From Arthrobacter sp. cf158 (GTDB taxonomy: Bacteria; Actinomycetota; Actinomycetes; Actinomycetales; Micrococcaceae), in contig NZ_FNNR01000005.1 of assembly GCF_900106835.1 (NCBI RefSeq), positions 326,019 through 390,018 of the forward strand: a stretch of 64,000 nucleotides of DNA, in the 5' to 3' direction. The position numbers were made by a program, and so were the translations under genes. Shown here one piece after another: positions 19,502-28,815 of the stretch. Positions within the stretch are counted from its first letter, which is position 1; the number at the start of each line of letters is the position of its first letter. The notes under the pieces are model-generated. The model was not told the DNA's origin, did no database searches, and worked only from the letters and a program-made list of their open reading frames with translations.

Positions 19502-21001
19502 CTACTTGGGGGCTGCGATGTACCCCGTGGTCTGGGAATCTTCTTCCCCTGCGATCTCATGGTGTTCGTGCAGATCTTGGTTGACGTTGCGGATTCTGTC
19601 CCGGACTGAGAGCCATACCAAGAGGCCGACAAGGGCGATGCCAGCCAGACCGATCGGTACTGACCATGAGACATACCAGGGCAGTTCGTCGCCAGGGTTG
19701 CGAGGCCATGCGAGATTGATGATCTCGAAGATGATCCAACCCGCTGCGCCGATGACCACTGGGAGGGTGAAGGCGCCCAAGGTGAACGGTCCGTGGTGCC
19801 ATTTCTTGCTCACGATCCGTACAAGCAATGCGACCACTACGAGCCCCATGGTTACGAAGAAGCCGCCGGCCGCGGCTGCGATGAGCGTTGCGTAGACCTG
19901 CTCGGAGAAGGCCAGGAGTGTGATCACAACAGCGAGCAGGCCAACCACGATGATCGCACGGTTCGGTGTGCGGTGCTTGTTCGAGAGCTTGGACAAGAAC
20001 TTGGAGGCAGGCAAGACGCCATCTCGCGAAAAGGACCAGATAACGCGTGAAATGCTGGTTTGGGCGGTAAGCATGGAGGCCGCGAAACCAATGATAACCA
20101 GGGCAAAGAATGGTTGGGCGATACCAGGGCCGAGCGCTTCGGTGATGTTGTTGGCGGCAGGGTCGACGATGGCTCCTGCAATCACAGCCCCAAAGTCAGG
20201 GGTTGACAGGACCAGCGCAAGTGAGGAGTAAAGAACGACGATTCCGATGGTGGCAAGGGCGCCGACAATCGCCTTAGGCAGGTTCTTCTCGGGATTCTCG
20301 ATTTCTTCGGCCATGCTGCAGACAGTCTCAAATCCCGCGAACCCGAAGCCTACGAATCCGATCGCAAGGATAAATCCGCCCCAGAGATAGTCGCCGTCGG
20401 CCGCTCCGCCTGAGGTGAAGAGGATGTCGAAAGGTTGCTCGCGGTGCCAAATGAGCAGCACAGTTGCCAGAACGATCGATCCGATAACTTCAGCGGCCAA
20501 GCTGAGCCGAGTGAGAATCTTCAATACGACCGGACCTATCAGGTTGAGCCCGGTCGTCAGAACGAGAATACCGAGAGCCACGAGAATGTGTTCGGGCAGG
20601 GTGAACTCAGGGATGCTCAACAGAGGCGGTATGAAACTCGCAATGGCATAAGCATTGCTCGCTATCACGATGACAATAGTCCAGATGTAGGCCCAGCCCG
20701 CCGCCCAACCGTAGTTTTCCCCGACGAGACGCCGGGCCCACTGGTAACTGCCACCTTGGAACGGCCACCGGGAAACCAATACGCCAAGGCTCAACGCAAT
20801 AAGGAGCTGGAGAACGAGAACGATGGCGAACGCCCACCATCCTGCCGGCCCGGCAGCCTGCATGACCAAGCCGAAAACGGCGTAGAGGGCAACGATGGGG
20901 GAGATAAAGACGAATGCCAGGGTGAATGCATCGCGCATCCTGAACTGACGTTTAAGCGTTGCGCTTCCAGCCGGGGTAGCACGTGGTGATGGGTGGGACA
21001 T
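19502..21001 (-). CDS. APC-family amino acid/amine permease
   Basis: This 499-residue integral membrane protein has about 12 hydrophobic segments and the APC landmarks FISPIVALYAVFG (helix 1), SRWPFQGGSYQWARRLVG and GFAGFETVCSMAEEIENPEKNLPKA (start of the cytoplasmic loop after helix 6). It belongs to the same branch as the permease at 59597-61078, with blocks such as SPIVALY, YQWARRLVG and LVALG shared. It is transcribed leftward and lies next to an Lrp-type regulator. It probably imports an amino acid, GABA-like compound or amine. Confidence 0.9.
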   Translation of the reverse strand: MSHPSPRATPAGSATLKRQFRMRDAFTLAFVFISPIVALYAVFGLVMQAAGPAGWWAFAIVLVLQLLIALSLGVLVSRWPFQGGSYQWARRLVGENYGWAAGWAYIWTIVIVIASNAYAIASFIPPLLSIPEFTLPEHILVALGILVLTTGLNLIGPVVLKILTRLSLAAEVIGSIVLATVLLIWHREQPFDILFTSGGAADGDYLWGGFILAIGFVGFGFAGFETVCSMAEEIENPEKNLPKAIVGALATIGIVVLYSSLALVLSTPDFGAVIAGAIVDPAANNITEALGPGIAQPFFALVIIGFAASMLTAQTSISRVIWSFSRDGVLPASKFLSKLSNKHRTPNRAIIVVGLLAVVITLLAFSEQVYATLIAAAAGGFFVTMGLVVVALLVRIVSKKWHHGPFTLGAFTLPVVIGAAGWIIFEIINLAWPRNPGDELPWYVSWSVPIGLAGIALVGLLVWLSVRDRIRNVNQDLHEHHEIAGEEDSQTTGYIAAPK

Positions 21002-21712
21002 TTGGGGGGCCTTTCAGTATTTCTGTATCCGGAGGCCGCTATGGCCAGCAGTCTACGGTGACCGCTCCAAGGGAAGCCGGATTTGAGGCGCAGAGGGGAT
21101 CTTGCTTCAGCTACCGTACTCGGTTATGACACCAATCACAAGGGTTTTTTTCATAAGCTCAAGAAATAGATGGATTATTGATCATATGTGCTTGCGTCTG
21201 CCTGATGATTGCTCGCATCGTTACGATTAGCTAGTGGTCGCGCTTCCGTAGCCTGGCTGGCATCCGTGCCTCGATGGAAGGGGCTCAGCTCCCTGGAAGC
21301 GCCATAGACTTTCATGGGTATCAGCGCCCGCGCGCGCATCCCCGGAATGCATACAGGCATGCCAAGCGCGCGGTCGAGCGGCGCATTGCCCGCTATACCG
21401 ATCTTCGGGAGGCGCGTTTGGACACGCGCCATGAGCGGTATCGGCAATGCTGGCCCTAATCCTGAGCGCAAACGGCCCTGATCTAGCCTGAGGTCAACAC
21501 TGAAATCAGCATGACGGCTTCTTTGCCTATGACCGACTTTCGGGCTCGCTGAGGCCCTGGCAGCCTTTTGGCAGTGTCCTGCTTGCCGTCCGGACACGAA
21601 TCCCGGAGTCTGGTGCCACTGTGTGGCATGGGGGTAGCCAACCAGGAGAACGCTCCCGAAGGAGGGGCTATCTAGCTGTCTGACAAGTTTGGTCTCGTGC
21701 GGGGCGTACGGC
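21002..21712. other. Intergenic stretch without a supported gene
   Basis: This 711-base gap lies between the start of the APC permease and the end of the Lrp-type regulator, both on the minus strand. The first 180 bases upstream of the permease should contain its promoter. A 140-codon open frame on the minus strand at 21175-21597 has no recognisable domain and a composition that does not look coding. Confidence 0.5.
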
Positions 21713-22696
21713 TTAGGTAAGGCCGGACCAGGTGTAGGGCAGCTTGTGGATATGAAGATAGGTGTAGGTGTGTGTTCCTACTACTGATTGGATAGACCGC
21801 AGGCGGGATCCGACAAAGTCTGCAAGGTCTGCTTTGTCCCTGCAGGTCACTTCGAGCATGAGATCGTGCCGACCGCTGGTAGTGATGATCATGCCCACTT
21901 CGGGGTGCTCTGCGAGATCCTTGGCTGCCGCGCGGATGTCGCCTGACACGGTGACGCCAATCCCCGCTTGTACTTGGCCTTGTGACAGCAGGCGGTTCAC
22001 CATGGTGTTGATGTGCAGAACGCCCGTGTCCAGCAGTCGTAGTACCCGTCGCCGGGCGCTGGGGTAGGTCAGCCCTGAAACGGCGGCGAGGTCGGTGTAT
22101 GAAGCGCGGCCGTCCTCTCGAAGGGCCTGAATAATCGACATGTCTGCCTGGTCGAGTGTGAGCGCTTCCTGCTGTGAACTCATGTTCAGTCTGCGGCCGC
22201 CTCCCAAGCCACCTGAAGTGTCGTATCCGTACTTTTCAAAAGAGAGGTAGAGGAAGGTCTGGCAGCTTTGAACGCCGTGAACGGCCCGGATCTCATCGAG
22301 GACCTGCAGCAGTTCGTCGTCGTCTTTGCATACGACTTCGACGAGGATATCGAAGTCCCCGGCGGTGGAGACGACAAAGTCTGTAGCCGGGAACGCTGCA
22401 AGGTGTTCGGCCACTTCCCGGGCAGACGTACTGACATTAATGGCGACACCAGCGAACGTCCTATAACCGAGAACCTCTGGAGATACGCTACCGACTACCT
22501 TGATGACGCCGCCGCGTTCAAGCCTGTCAATTCGATGCCGAATGGCTTCCCCTGAGAGGCTGACCTCGTTGCCCATATCGGAGAAAGTGGCTCGGCCGTC
22601 CTCACGAAGCAGATCGATCAAGGCCAGGTCAACGGGGTCGAGCGTCACCGATGGATGCTGTGCTGCTGCTCCGATTCGGGCTGTTTCGGTCGTCAC
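21713..22696 (-). CDS. Two-unit Lrp/AsnC-family regulator
   Basis: This 327-residue protein is a tandem duplication of an Lrp subunit. It has an HTH (LIDLLREDGRATFSDMGNEVSLSGEAIRHRIDRL) and a RAM-like ligand domain, then a second HTH (IIQALREDGRASYTDLAAVSGLTYPSARRRVLRL) and a second RAM domain (VGMIITTSGRHDLMLEVTCRD). Normal Lrp proteins are about 150 residues. It lies just downstream of the long catabolic operon ending at 22807 and divides it from the permease, so an amino-acid-like ligand is likely. A close paralog is encoded at 53093-54097. Confidence 0.9.
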   Translation of the reverse strand: MTTETARIGAAAQHPSVTLDPVDLALIDLLREDGRATFSDMGNEVSLSGEAIRHRIDRLERGGVIKVVGSVSPEVLGYRTFAGVAINVSTSAREVAEHLAAFPATDFVVSTAGDFDILVEVVCKDDDELLQVLDEIRAVHGVQSCQTFLYLSFEKYGYDTSGGLGGGRRLNMSSQQEALTLDQADMSIIQALREDGRASYTDLAAVSGLTYPSARRRVLRLLDTGVLHINTMVNRLLSQGQVQAGIGVTVSGDIRAAAKDLAEHPEVGMIITTSGRHDLMLEVTCRDKADLADFVGSRLRSIQSVVGTHTYTYLHIHKLPYTWSGLT

Positions 22697-22756
22697 CGAT
22701 CATCTCCTTGAGTTTGGGCGCTGGTGCTCCTGAAAATATATCAAGTTAAGCACCGG

Positions 22757-22786
22757 CAAGGTGGCATTTTCTCAAATGCCACCTTG
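22757..22786 (-). terminator. Hairpin at the end of the leftward catabolic operon
   Basis: CAAGGTGGCATTT (22757-22769) pairs perfectly with AAATGCCACCTTG (22774-22786) around a 4-base loop, about 20 bases after the aldehyde dehydrogenase stop. It is a convincing transcription end for the operon coming from the right. Confidence 0.7.
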
Positions 22787-22806
22787 CTTGGTACTCGCGT
22801 AGGCGC

Positions 22807-24300
22807 CTAGGGGGCCAAATGAAGGACTGATGTTTTGGAGTGGGTGTAGTGCTCCACGGCTTGGGGACCGAGTTCACGCCCGAATCCGGATGCCTTCATA
22901 CCTCCGAAGGGGAGGGTGGGGTGGAAGACGCCGTAGGTGTTGGCCCAGACGGTACCGGCTTCCAGCTTCCGAGTGATGCGGTGAACCCGGGAGACGTCCT
23001 TGGTCCACAGCCCAGCTGCGAGTCCGTATTCTGTGGAGTTAGCCTTCTCCACGGCGTCCTGCTCATCCGTGAACGTATCGATGGCTAGCACCGGGCCAAA
23101 GACCTCCTGGCTCGCCAGCGGGTGACCTGCGGGGATGCCAGAGACGATTGTCGGAGCCAGGAAGAAGCCGTGATCGGGAACGGTCGTACTACTGGTCGAG
23201 ACCGATGCGCCCGCTTGTTGAGCTTCGGTGAGGAAGGATTTGATTTTCTTCAGTTGACCTTCTGAGATCACTGGCCCGATGTCGGCTCCTGGATCCATGG
23301 AGTGTCCGAGTGAGAGCTTGCCGGTGCGCTCGGTCAGGGCTTTGAGGAATTTTTCCTTAATGCTTTCCTGAACCAGAACTCGGCTGCCGGCGATGCAGAT
23401 TTGTCCTGCGTTGGTCCAGATTCCGGCCGCGACACCCTCAACGGCAGCTTCAAGATCAGCGTCCTCAAAAATGACTTGGGCGCTCTTGCCGCCCAGCTCC
23501 ACGGTTGCAGGTGTCAGGGTCTCTGCAGCTGCCCGGAGTATGGCCTTGCCGGTTGCGGTCGAGCCTGTGAACGCAATCTTGTCGACATCCGTGGAGGCGG
23601 AGAGAGCTTCTCCGGCCGTTCTCCCTCCAGTCACCACGTTGAATACTCCAGCAGGCACGCCGGCTTCGTAGGCAAGGTGTGCCAGAAGGACGCTGGACGC
23701 CGAGGCGAGCTCGGATGGTTTGGCGACTACCGTGTTGCCGAAGGCCAAGGCCGGACCAACCTTGTAGGTGAGGATGGGCAGTGGGTAGTTCCATGGGGTG
23801 ATGGCCGCACAGACGCCCAGTGGTTCGCGGGTGGTGGTTGCGAAATACTCTCGCGGTGCGGGGACAACGGTCCCGGACGCTTTAGTGCACCAACCGGCGA
23901 AGTAGCGCAGTACGGATGCAGCTTCGGCGATGTCCAGTCGTGCTTCGGCCAAGGGCTTTCCGGTGTCTCGGGCCTCAATTTCACTGAGGATCTCGGCATC
24001 ACGCTCCACTAGGTCGGCAAGCCGGAAGAGAATACGCTCACGTTCTTCGGGATCGACTTCGGACCAACGGCCGTCTTTGAAGGCCGCGCGCGCGGCAGCG
24101 ACGGCTGCGTCAACGTCGCCGGCACCCGAATCGGCGAGTTCACCAATGACTTGCCCGGTGCCCGGATCGATGATGTTGAGATAAGTCCCGCCCGTCGATG
24201 CATACGTTTCCCCGTTGATGAAGCTCTGGACGGGGTAGTCGAATATAGCTTGGCTGGACGCGGACTCTGCAAGGTGCGCCGCGTCAGTGATGTGGGTCAT
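22807..24300 (-). CDS. NAD(P)-dependent aldehyde dehydrogenase
   Basis: This 497-residue enzyme has the ALDH fold: TPWNYPLPILTYKVGPALA, the glycine motif FTGSTATGKAIL, catalytic glutamate in VELGGKSAQVIF and catalytic cysteine in NAGQICIAGSR. It resembles gamma-aminobutyraldehyde/betaine-aldehyde dehydrogenases. Its ATG overlaps the GABA aminotransferase stop as ATGA, so the two are translated together. In this setting it could oxidise an omega-amino- or guanidino-aldehyde to the acid that feeds GabT. The aldehyde substrate is an inference. Confidence 0.92.
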   Translation of the reverse strand: MTHITDAAHLAESASSQAIFDYPVQSFINGETYASTGGTYLNIIDPGTGQVIGELADSGAGDVDAAVAAARAAFKDGRWSEVDPEERERILFRLADLVERDAEILSEIEARDTGKPLAEARLDIAEAASVLRYFAGWCTKASGTVVPAPREYFATTTREPLGVCAAITPWNYPLPILTYKVGPALAFGNTVVAKPSELASASSVLLAHLAYEAGVPAGVFNVVTGGRTAGEALSASTDVDKIAFTGSTATGKAILRAAAETLTPATVELGGKSAQVIFEDADLEAAVEGVAAGIWTNAGQICIAGSRVLVQESIKEKFLKALTERTGKLSLGHSMDPGADIGPVISEGQLKKIKSFLTEAQQAGASVSTSSTTVPDHGFFLAPTIVSGIPAGHPLASQEVFGPVLAIDTFTDEQDAVEKANSTEYGLAAGLWTKDVSRVHRITRKLEAGTVWANTYGVFHPTLPFGGMKASGFGRELGPQAVEHYTHSKTSVLHLAP

Positions 24301-25664
24301 TTGTTTTCTCCAAGGGTCTGTGCCGTTGCAATGGAAAGTGCCTCGATAAGAACGTCCAGCCCGTCTTGGAGGAGGTCTTGCCCGATCACCAAGGGCGGCA
24401 ACAGTCGAATGACGTTGCCGTGCGTTCCAGTGACGAGGACGAGAACGCCTTGTTCGTGGCAGAGCCGTGCCGCCGCCCGGGCCAGGTCCGGCGCAGGTGT
24501 CTTTGTTCCAGGGAGGACGAGTTCGATGGCTATCATGGCACCGCGTCCGCGGATGTCCCCGATGGGCGAACCGGGGAGCTTTTGCGCCGTGGCGAACCTG
24601 CTGATTGCTGTCTCACCGATTTTCCTGGCAGCTTCAAGGAGCCCGTTATCGGTGATTTCCGCGATTGCCGCCAAAGCCGAGGCGCAGGCTGCTGGATTGC
24701 CGCTGTAAGTTCCGCCGAGGCCGCCAGGTTGGACGGCGTCCATGAGTTCGGCGCGGCCGGTGACCGCTGACAGGGGTAGTCCGCCTCCCACGCCCTTACC
24801 GATAGCCATGAGGTCGGGAACAATCTGCTCATGTTCTGAGGCGAACCAGTCGCCGGTGCGGCCGGTGCCGCTTTGTACTTCGTCGGCGATGATCAGAATG
24901 CCGTTGGTATGCGCGTACGACTGGAGTGCGGTGAGGTAACCGGGCGCGGGAACAATAAATCCGCCCTCGCCTTGGATGGGTTCCACCACGATTGCCGCCA
25001 CTTCGGTAGCACCGATGCGGGATTCTATGGCATTGATGACCAGGGTTGCCGCCTCTTCCCCGGAGAGGCCGTCCCGGTAAGGGTAGGACGCCGGCACTCG
25101 GTAAATTTCGCTGGCGAGGGGCCCGAAACCAAGTTTGAAGGGTGCGGCTTTCGCTGTCATGGCCAAGGTCAGGTTGGTGCGTCCGTGGTAGGCGTGCTCA
25201 AGCACGACAATTGCTTGCCGGCCAGTAGCCTTCCTAGCGACTTTAACGGCGTTCTCCACAGCTTCGGAGCCGGAATTGAACAGGGCAGTCCGTTTGGCGT
25301 GTGTGCCAGGTGTGATGCTGTTGAGTTTCTCGCACACCTCGACGTACCCCTCGTAGGGAGTAACGAAGAATGCGGTGTGCGTGAATGCGTTGATTTGCCG
25401 GGTGACCGCCTCGACGACTTTGGGGTTGGCGTTGCCGACAGTGGACACTCCCACCCCTGAGGCCAGATCGATCAGCTGGTTCCCATCGGCGTCGACCAGG
25501 ATTCCGCCACCAGCTGCTGTGACATAAATGGGCAGCACGGAGGGGATCGCCGAGGTGACGGCCTCGGCACGTCGGTTTTGGAGCTTGAGGGAATTGGGGC
25601 CCGGAATCTGGGTGCGCACAATCCGTTGCTGCGAGATGGCGGGGCCGCCGGTGATGCTGTTCAT
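24297..25664 (-). CDS. gabT: 4-aminobutyrate aminotransferase
   Basis: This 455-residue class III PLP aminotransferase is chosen to start at ATG 25664, preceded by AGGAG; a frame ten codons longer lacks a site. Motifs: NSGSEAVENAVKVAR for cofactor phosphate, EHAYHGRTNLTLAMT, VEPIQGEGG, IIADEVQSGTGRTG with the PLP aspartate, and the Schiff-base lysine in AIGKGVGGGLPLSAV. It converts GABA plus 2-oxoglutarate to succinate semialdehyde plus glutamate. It follows GabD (24 bases) and overlaps the downstream aldehyde dehydrogenase. 5-Aminovalerate is another possible substrate. Confidence 0.93.
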   Translation of the reverse strand: MNSITGGPAISQQRIVRTQIPGPNSLKLQNRRAEAVTSAIPSVLPIYVTAAGGGILVDADGNQLIDLASGVGVSTVGNANPKVVEAVTRQINAFTHTAFFVTPYEGYVEVCEKLNSITPGTHAKRTALFNSGSEAVENAVKVARKATGRQAIVVLEHAYHGRTNLTLAMTAKAAPFKLGFGPLASEIYRVPASYPYRDGLSGEEAATLVINAIESRIGATEVAAIVVEPIQGEGGFIVPAPGYLTALQSYAHTNGILIIADEVQSGTGRTGDWFASEHEQIVPDLMAIGKGVGGGLPLSAVTGRAELMDAVQPGGLGGTYSGNPAACASALAAIAEITDNGLLEAARKIGETAISRFATAQKLPGSPIGDIRGRGAMIAIELVLPGTKTPAPDLARAAARLCHEQGVLVLVTGTHGNVIRLLPPLVIGQDLLQDGLDVLIEALSIATAQTLGENK

Positions 25665-25687
25665 GGGGGTTCTCCTGACGTTTTCTG

Positions 25688-27133
25688 TTACCACTGGACG
25701 GCGATGTACTTGGTTTCGAGGAATTCGTGAATTCCGTGATGCCCGCCTTCACGGCCGATGCCGCTTTGCTTTACACCGCCGAAGGGTGCAGCGGGGTCCG
25801 AGAAGATGCCGGTGTTCACGCCCACCATGCCGGCATGGACTCGTTCGGCGACGCGCAGCGCCCTGGCCAGGTCGGCGCTGAAGACGTAGGAACCGAGTCC
25901 CATGTCCGTCGCGTTGGCCATGGTGACCACGTGGTCTTCATCGGAGAAGCCCACTACTGGGGCGACGGGGCCGAAGAGCTCGTGGTTCAAGATGTCGGCG
26001 TCGGGCGCTACGTTGGTCAGCACGGTGGGAGCGAAGTAGTAGCCGGGGCCGGCCGGCACCTCTGTACTGGTGGCACGCTCGGCTCCGGCCTCGATGGCAG
26101 ACGCCACGGCTTCTCTCAGGCCTTCCAAGGCGGCCTTGCTGGCGAGAGGTCCGACTTCAGTGGAGGCGTCGCTGCCCGGGCCAAGGCGCAGGGCTTCCAT
26201 GGCCTTGACGAATTTGTTGGTGAATTCCTCACGGATGGCGTCATGAACGTAGAAGCGGTTGGCTGCGGTGCAGGCTTCGGCGTTGTGGCGCATTTTTGCA
26301 GTCATTGCAGCTTCGACGGCTTTGTCGACGTCGGCGTCCTCAAAGATGATGAAGGGCGCGTTGCCGCCCAGCTCCATACCAGTGTTGAGCACCCGTCCGC
26401 TGGCCTGATTAAGCAGTTGGCGACCCACTTGAGTGGAACCGGTGAAGGAGAGCATTTGAACCGGGCTGGAGTCGATCAAAGCTGCAACGACTTCCTTGTC
26501 CCTGCGGGTCGGGACGATGTTGAGCGCGCCGTTGGGCACTCCAGCCTGAGTCAGTAACTCGGCGATTCTCAGAGCCGTCAGGGGTGTCTGGTTGGAGGGT
26601 TTGACGACGACGGTACAGCCTGCCGCCAACGCGGGGGCAACCTTGCGGGTGATCATGGCGGCGGGCAGGTTCCACGGGGTAATCGCCAGAACGACGCCGA
26701 CAGGCTGGGAAATCTCCATGATGCGCCGGTTTCCGGTGGGGGACTCACGGAGAGAGCCAGGGAGCCGTACTGCCTCTTCGCTAAACCAGCGGAAGAACTC
26801 GGCAGCGTAGTCTGCTTCGGCGAGAGCGTCGGCACGCGCCTTACCGTTTTCGGCGACGATCAGGCTCGCGATTTCTTCGCGGTGAGCTGTGAGGACCTCG
26901 AAGGCGGACCGGAGCACCTCGGCGCGCTGGCGAGGCGTCAAGGCTCCCCACGGTTTTAGCGCCTTCTGCGCCGCTTCTGCGGCTGCGAGGCCGTCACTGA
27001 TGGAGCCGTTTGCGACGTCGACGATGGTTTTGCCGGTGGCTGGATCCTCCACCGGGAAAACGGCGCCGTCGGAGGCGCGGCGGAATCCGCCGTCGATGAA
27101 CAGGCCGCTGGGGCCGGTAAAAGATTCTGTCAT
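25688..27133 (-). CDS. gabD: Succinate-semialdehyde dehydrogenase
   Basis: This 481-residue aldehyde dehydrogenase belongs to the succinate-semialdehyde group: VVLAITPWNLPAAMITRKVAPALAAG, FTGSTQVGRQLL, MELGGNAPFIIFEDAD with the catalytic glutamate, and HNAEACTAANRFYV with the catalytic cysteine. Together with GabT directly downstream it completes the GABA shunt to succinate. The order gabD-gabT-ALDH on one strand with short gaps supports one transcript. Confidence 0.92.
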   Translation of the reverse strand: MTESFTGPSGLFIDGGFRRASDGAVFPVEDPATGKTIVDVANGSISDGLAAAEAAQKALKPWGALTPRQRAEVLRSAFEVLTAHREEIASLIVAENGKARADALAEADYAAEFFRWFSEEAVRLPGSLRESPTGNRRIMEISQPVGVVLAITPWNLPAAMITRKVAPALAAGCTVVVKPSNQTPLTALRIAELLTQAGVPNGALNIVPTRRDKEVVAALIDSSPVQMLSFTGSTQVGRQLLNQASGRVLNTGMELGGNAPFIIFEDADVDKAVEAAMTAKMRHNAEACTAANRFYVHDAIREEFTNKFVKAMEALRLGPGSDASTEVGPLASKAALEGLREAVASAIEAGAERATSTEVPAGPGYYFAPTVLTNVAPDADILNHELFGPVAPVVGFSDEDHVVTMANATDMGLGSYVFSADLARALRVAERVHAGMVGVNTGIFSDPAAPFGGVKQSGIGREGGHHGIHEFLETKYIAVQW

Positions 27134-27175
27134 GGTTTTTCCTATTACGCTCTGGGAATCTGGGTGGTCTGTCGC

Positions 27176-27973
27176 TTAGACAGGCTGGTGGTCGGCCGCC
27201 AGACGTGGGGCCTTGTCCTGAATTGCCAGGAATGCTTCGGCACCGAAGTCAGCAACGAGATCGGTACCGTTGATCCAGTGCGACTCGGGCGTGGTCAGGA
27301 ACCAGGCGACGTTGGCGATTTCCGTGGGCGTTCCCGGCCGGCCGGAGCGTTGGACGATCGGGTCGAGCTCTTCGGCGCCCATGGATTCGTAGAAGGAATC
27401 CAGCAGCGGTGTCTGTACCGGGCCGGGGCTGACCGAGTTGACCCGGAAGCGTCCAAAGTATTTTTGCGCTGCCAGAATGGTCCACACCACCGCTGCTTCC
27501 TTGGCGCGGTTGTACGCAAGGTAGCCGTCATCTTCGGAGAGGTTGAGGGCTTTGAGGGCAGATTCGACGTCGGGGGCTTGGATGAGGGAGGTTACTTCTT
27601 CGAGGTGGTCCCGCCAGTACCACCCGGAGGTAGAGGCGACGTTGACTACCGACCCACCGGGGGTGATTTTCGGGGCCGCCTTCTCGATCAGTTCACGGAT
27701 ACCGAGGAAGTTCACGGACAACACGGTGCGGGATCCGGCCGTGCCGGCAACCCCAGCGACGTTGCACAGGATGTCGATGGCGTCGGGCAGGGCGTCGACA
27801 GCTGCAGCAATTGAAGCCGAATCGGCCAGGTTAACGGTGATGGTTTGAACGTCCAGCGGACAGGCGTTGCGGTCCAGGACGATGACGTTGTCATTGTTGT
27901 CGAGGAATTTCTGAGCGGTTGCCAAGCCGATGCCGGAGGATGCTCCGGTGATTACTACGGTGCGGGGAGTCAT
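27176..27973 (-). CDS. Short-chain dehydrogenase/reductase
   Basis: This 265-residue SDR has the cofactor motif TGASSGIG near the N-terminus, an NVAGVAG strand, serine in VASTSGWYWRDHL and an active-site YNRAKE (YxxxK). The insert after WYWRDHL and the stretch VSPGPVQTPLL are shared with the SDR at 36901-37701, so the two are paralogs; this subgroup is often labelled coniferyl-alcohol dehydrogenase. In this operon it may oxidise a hydroxy intermediate. Only the SDR family is certain. Confidence 0.9.
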   Translation of the reverse strand: MTPRTVVITGASSGIGLATAQKFLDNNDNVIVLDRNACPLDVQTITVNLADSASIAAAVDALPDAIDILCNVAGVAGTAGSRTVLSVNFLGIRELIEKAAPKITPGGSVVNVASTSGWYWRDHLEEVTSLIQAPDVESALKALNLSEDDGYLAYNRAKEAAVVWTILAAQKYFGRFRVNSVSPGPVQTPLLDSFYESMGAEELDPIVQRSGRPGTPTEIANVAWFLTTPESHWINGTDLVADFGAEAFLAIQDKAPRLAADHQPV

Positions 27974-28005
27974 GTTTTCTCCTAGGAGTGATGCCTGTCG
28001 GCTGT

Positions 28006-28815
28006 TCAGTAGACGTGGATGTGTTGTTGTACTCGGCGGCCGAGTTCACGATTGCCGCGGATGGCCAGCAGGTTTGCCGCCTCAGGGAGGCCGACGCGTC
28101 CGGTAGCCCAAAGGATGAAGGCATCGGCATCGGAAATGATGGTGGCCGCTGCGGTTTCGTGTTTATCAGTGTGCTCGGCGCTGACAGCTCCGTCCGCGGA
28201 CCGGCGCAATATCCACGAGCTGCCACCCTCCCCGCTGAGGAACAACCGGACGGGTTCTGCAAGTTGGCTTGCCAAGGTGGAGGGGGACATTTGCGGCAGC
28301 CCGGCCATGAGCCACTTTATGGATGGTTCGAGGAATTCTCTGAGGGGGGCGATCTGTGGGATTTCCAGGGGACCGCGGGGTTCGATCAGATCGTGGCGGA
28401 GGTGGCAGTAGTGGTCGAACACCAGAGAGTCTGCGATGAGGTGGGCTGGGTACTTACCGGCGTTGTCAAAATCAACCAGGAGGTCCCGGGCTGCGGGGGT
28501 CTGCATATGCCGCAGGGCGGGCAGGGCCAATGGCAGCAACGCCTTGTAGTCCATGACTGTCTGCTGCGGTGACTGCGCGCGGAAGTGTTCGACGTGTTTG
28601 TCATTGGTGGCTTCAAGGTCGCCACTGACCGGAGAAGGCAGCGATTCAGGCTCCACCACTTCTCGGAGGGTGGATGTTAAGTGAATGAAGACATCATGAA
28701 CGGACCAGCCCGGGCATGCGCTGGGCAGGCTCCAGTGCTCGTTCTTGAGGCGAGCGGCCATTTCCAGGGCGAAGGATCCCAGTCGTTCCAGGGCCGGGAT
28801 AGCCTGGGTGCTCAT
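28006..28815 (-). CDS. Maleylpyruvate-isomerase-family (mycothiol-dependent/DinB-like) protein
   Basis: This 269-residue protein starts at ATG 28815, overlapping the CoA-transferase stop as ATGA; a much longer open frame upstream is an antisense artefact. The N-terminal four-helix MDMPI/DinB-like domain is seen in HWSLPSACPGWSVHDVFIHLTS and the metal-ligand-rich YPAHLIADSLVFDHYCHLRHD. The C-terminal part resembles the SCP2-like domain of these proteins. Family members act on mycothiol conjugates in actinobacteria. It is a clear paralog of the protein at 50396-51202. The reaction here is unknown. Confidence 0.85.
   Translation of the reverse strand: MSTQAIPALERLGSFALEMAARLKNEHWSLPSACPGWSVHDVFIHLTSTLREVVEPESLPSPVSGDLEATNDKHVEHFRAQSPQQTVMDYKALLPLALPALRHMQTPAARDLLVDFDNAGKYPAHLIADSLVFDHYCHLRHDLIEPRGPLEIPQIAPLREFLEPSIKWLMAGLPQMSPSTLASQLAEPVRLFLSGEGGSSWILRRSADGAVSAEHTDKHETAAATIISDADAFILWATGRVGLPEAANLLAIRGNRELGRRVQQHIHVY

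Noticed and set aside
21175..21597. Open frame of 140 codons on the minus strand
   Set aside because: No domain, no good ribosome site and non-coding composition.
25727..26557. Open frame of 276 codons on the plus strand
   Set aside because: Antisense to gabD, glycine- and histidine-rich, typical of shadow frames in GC-rich DNA.
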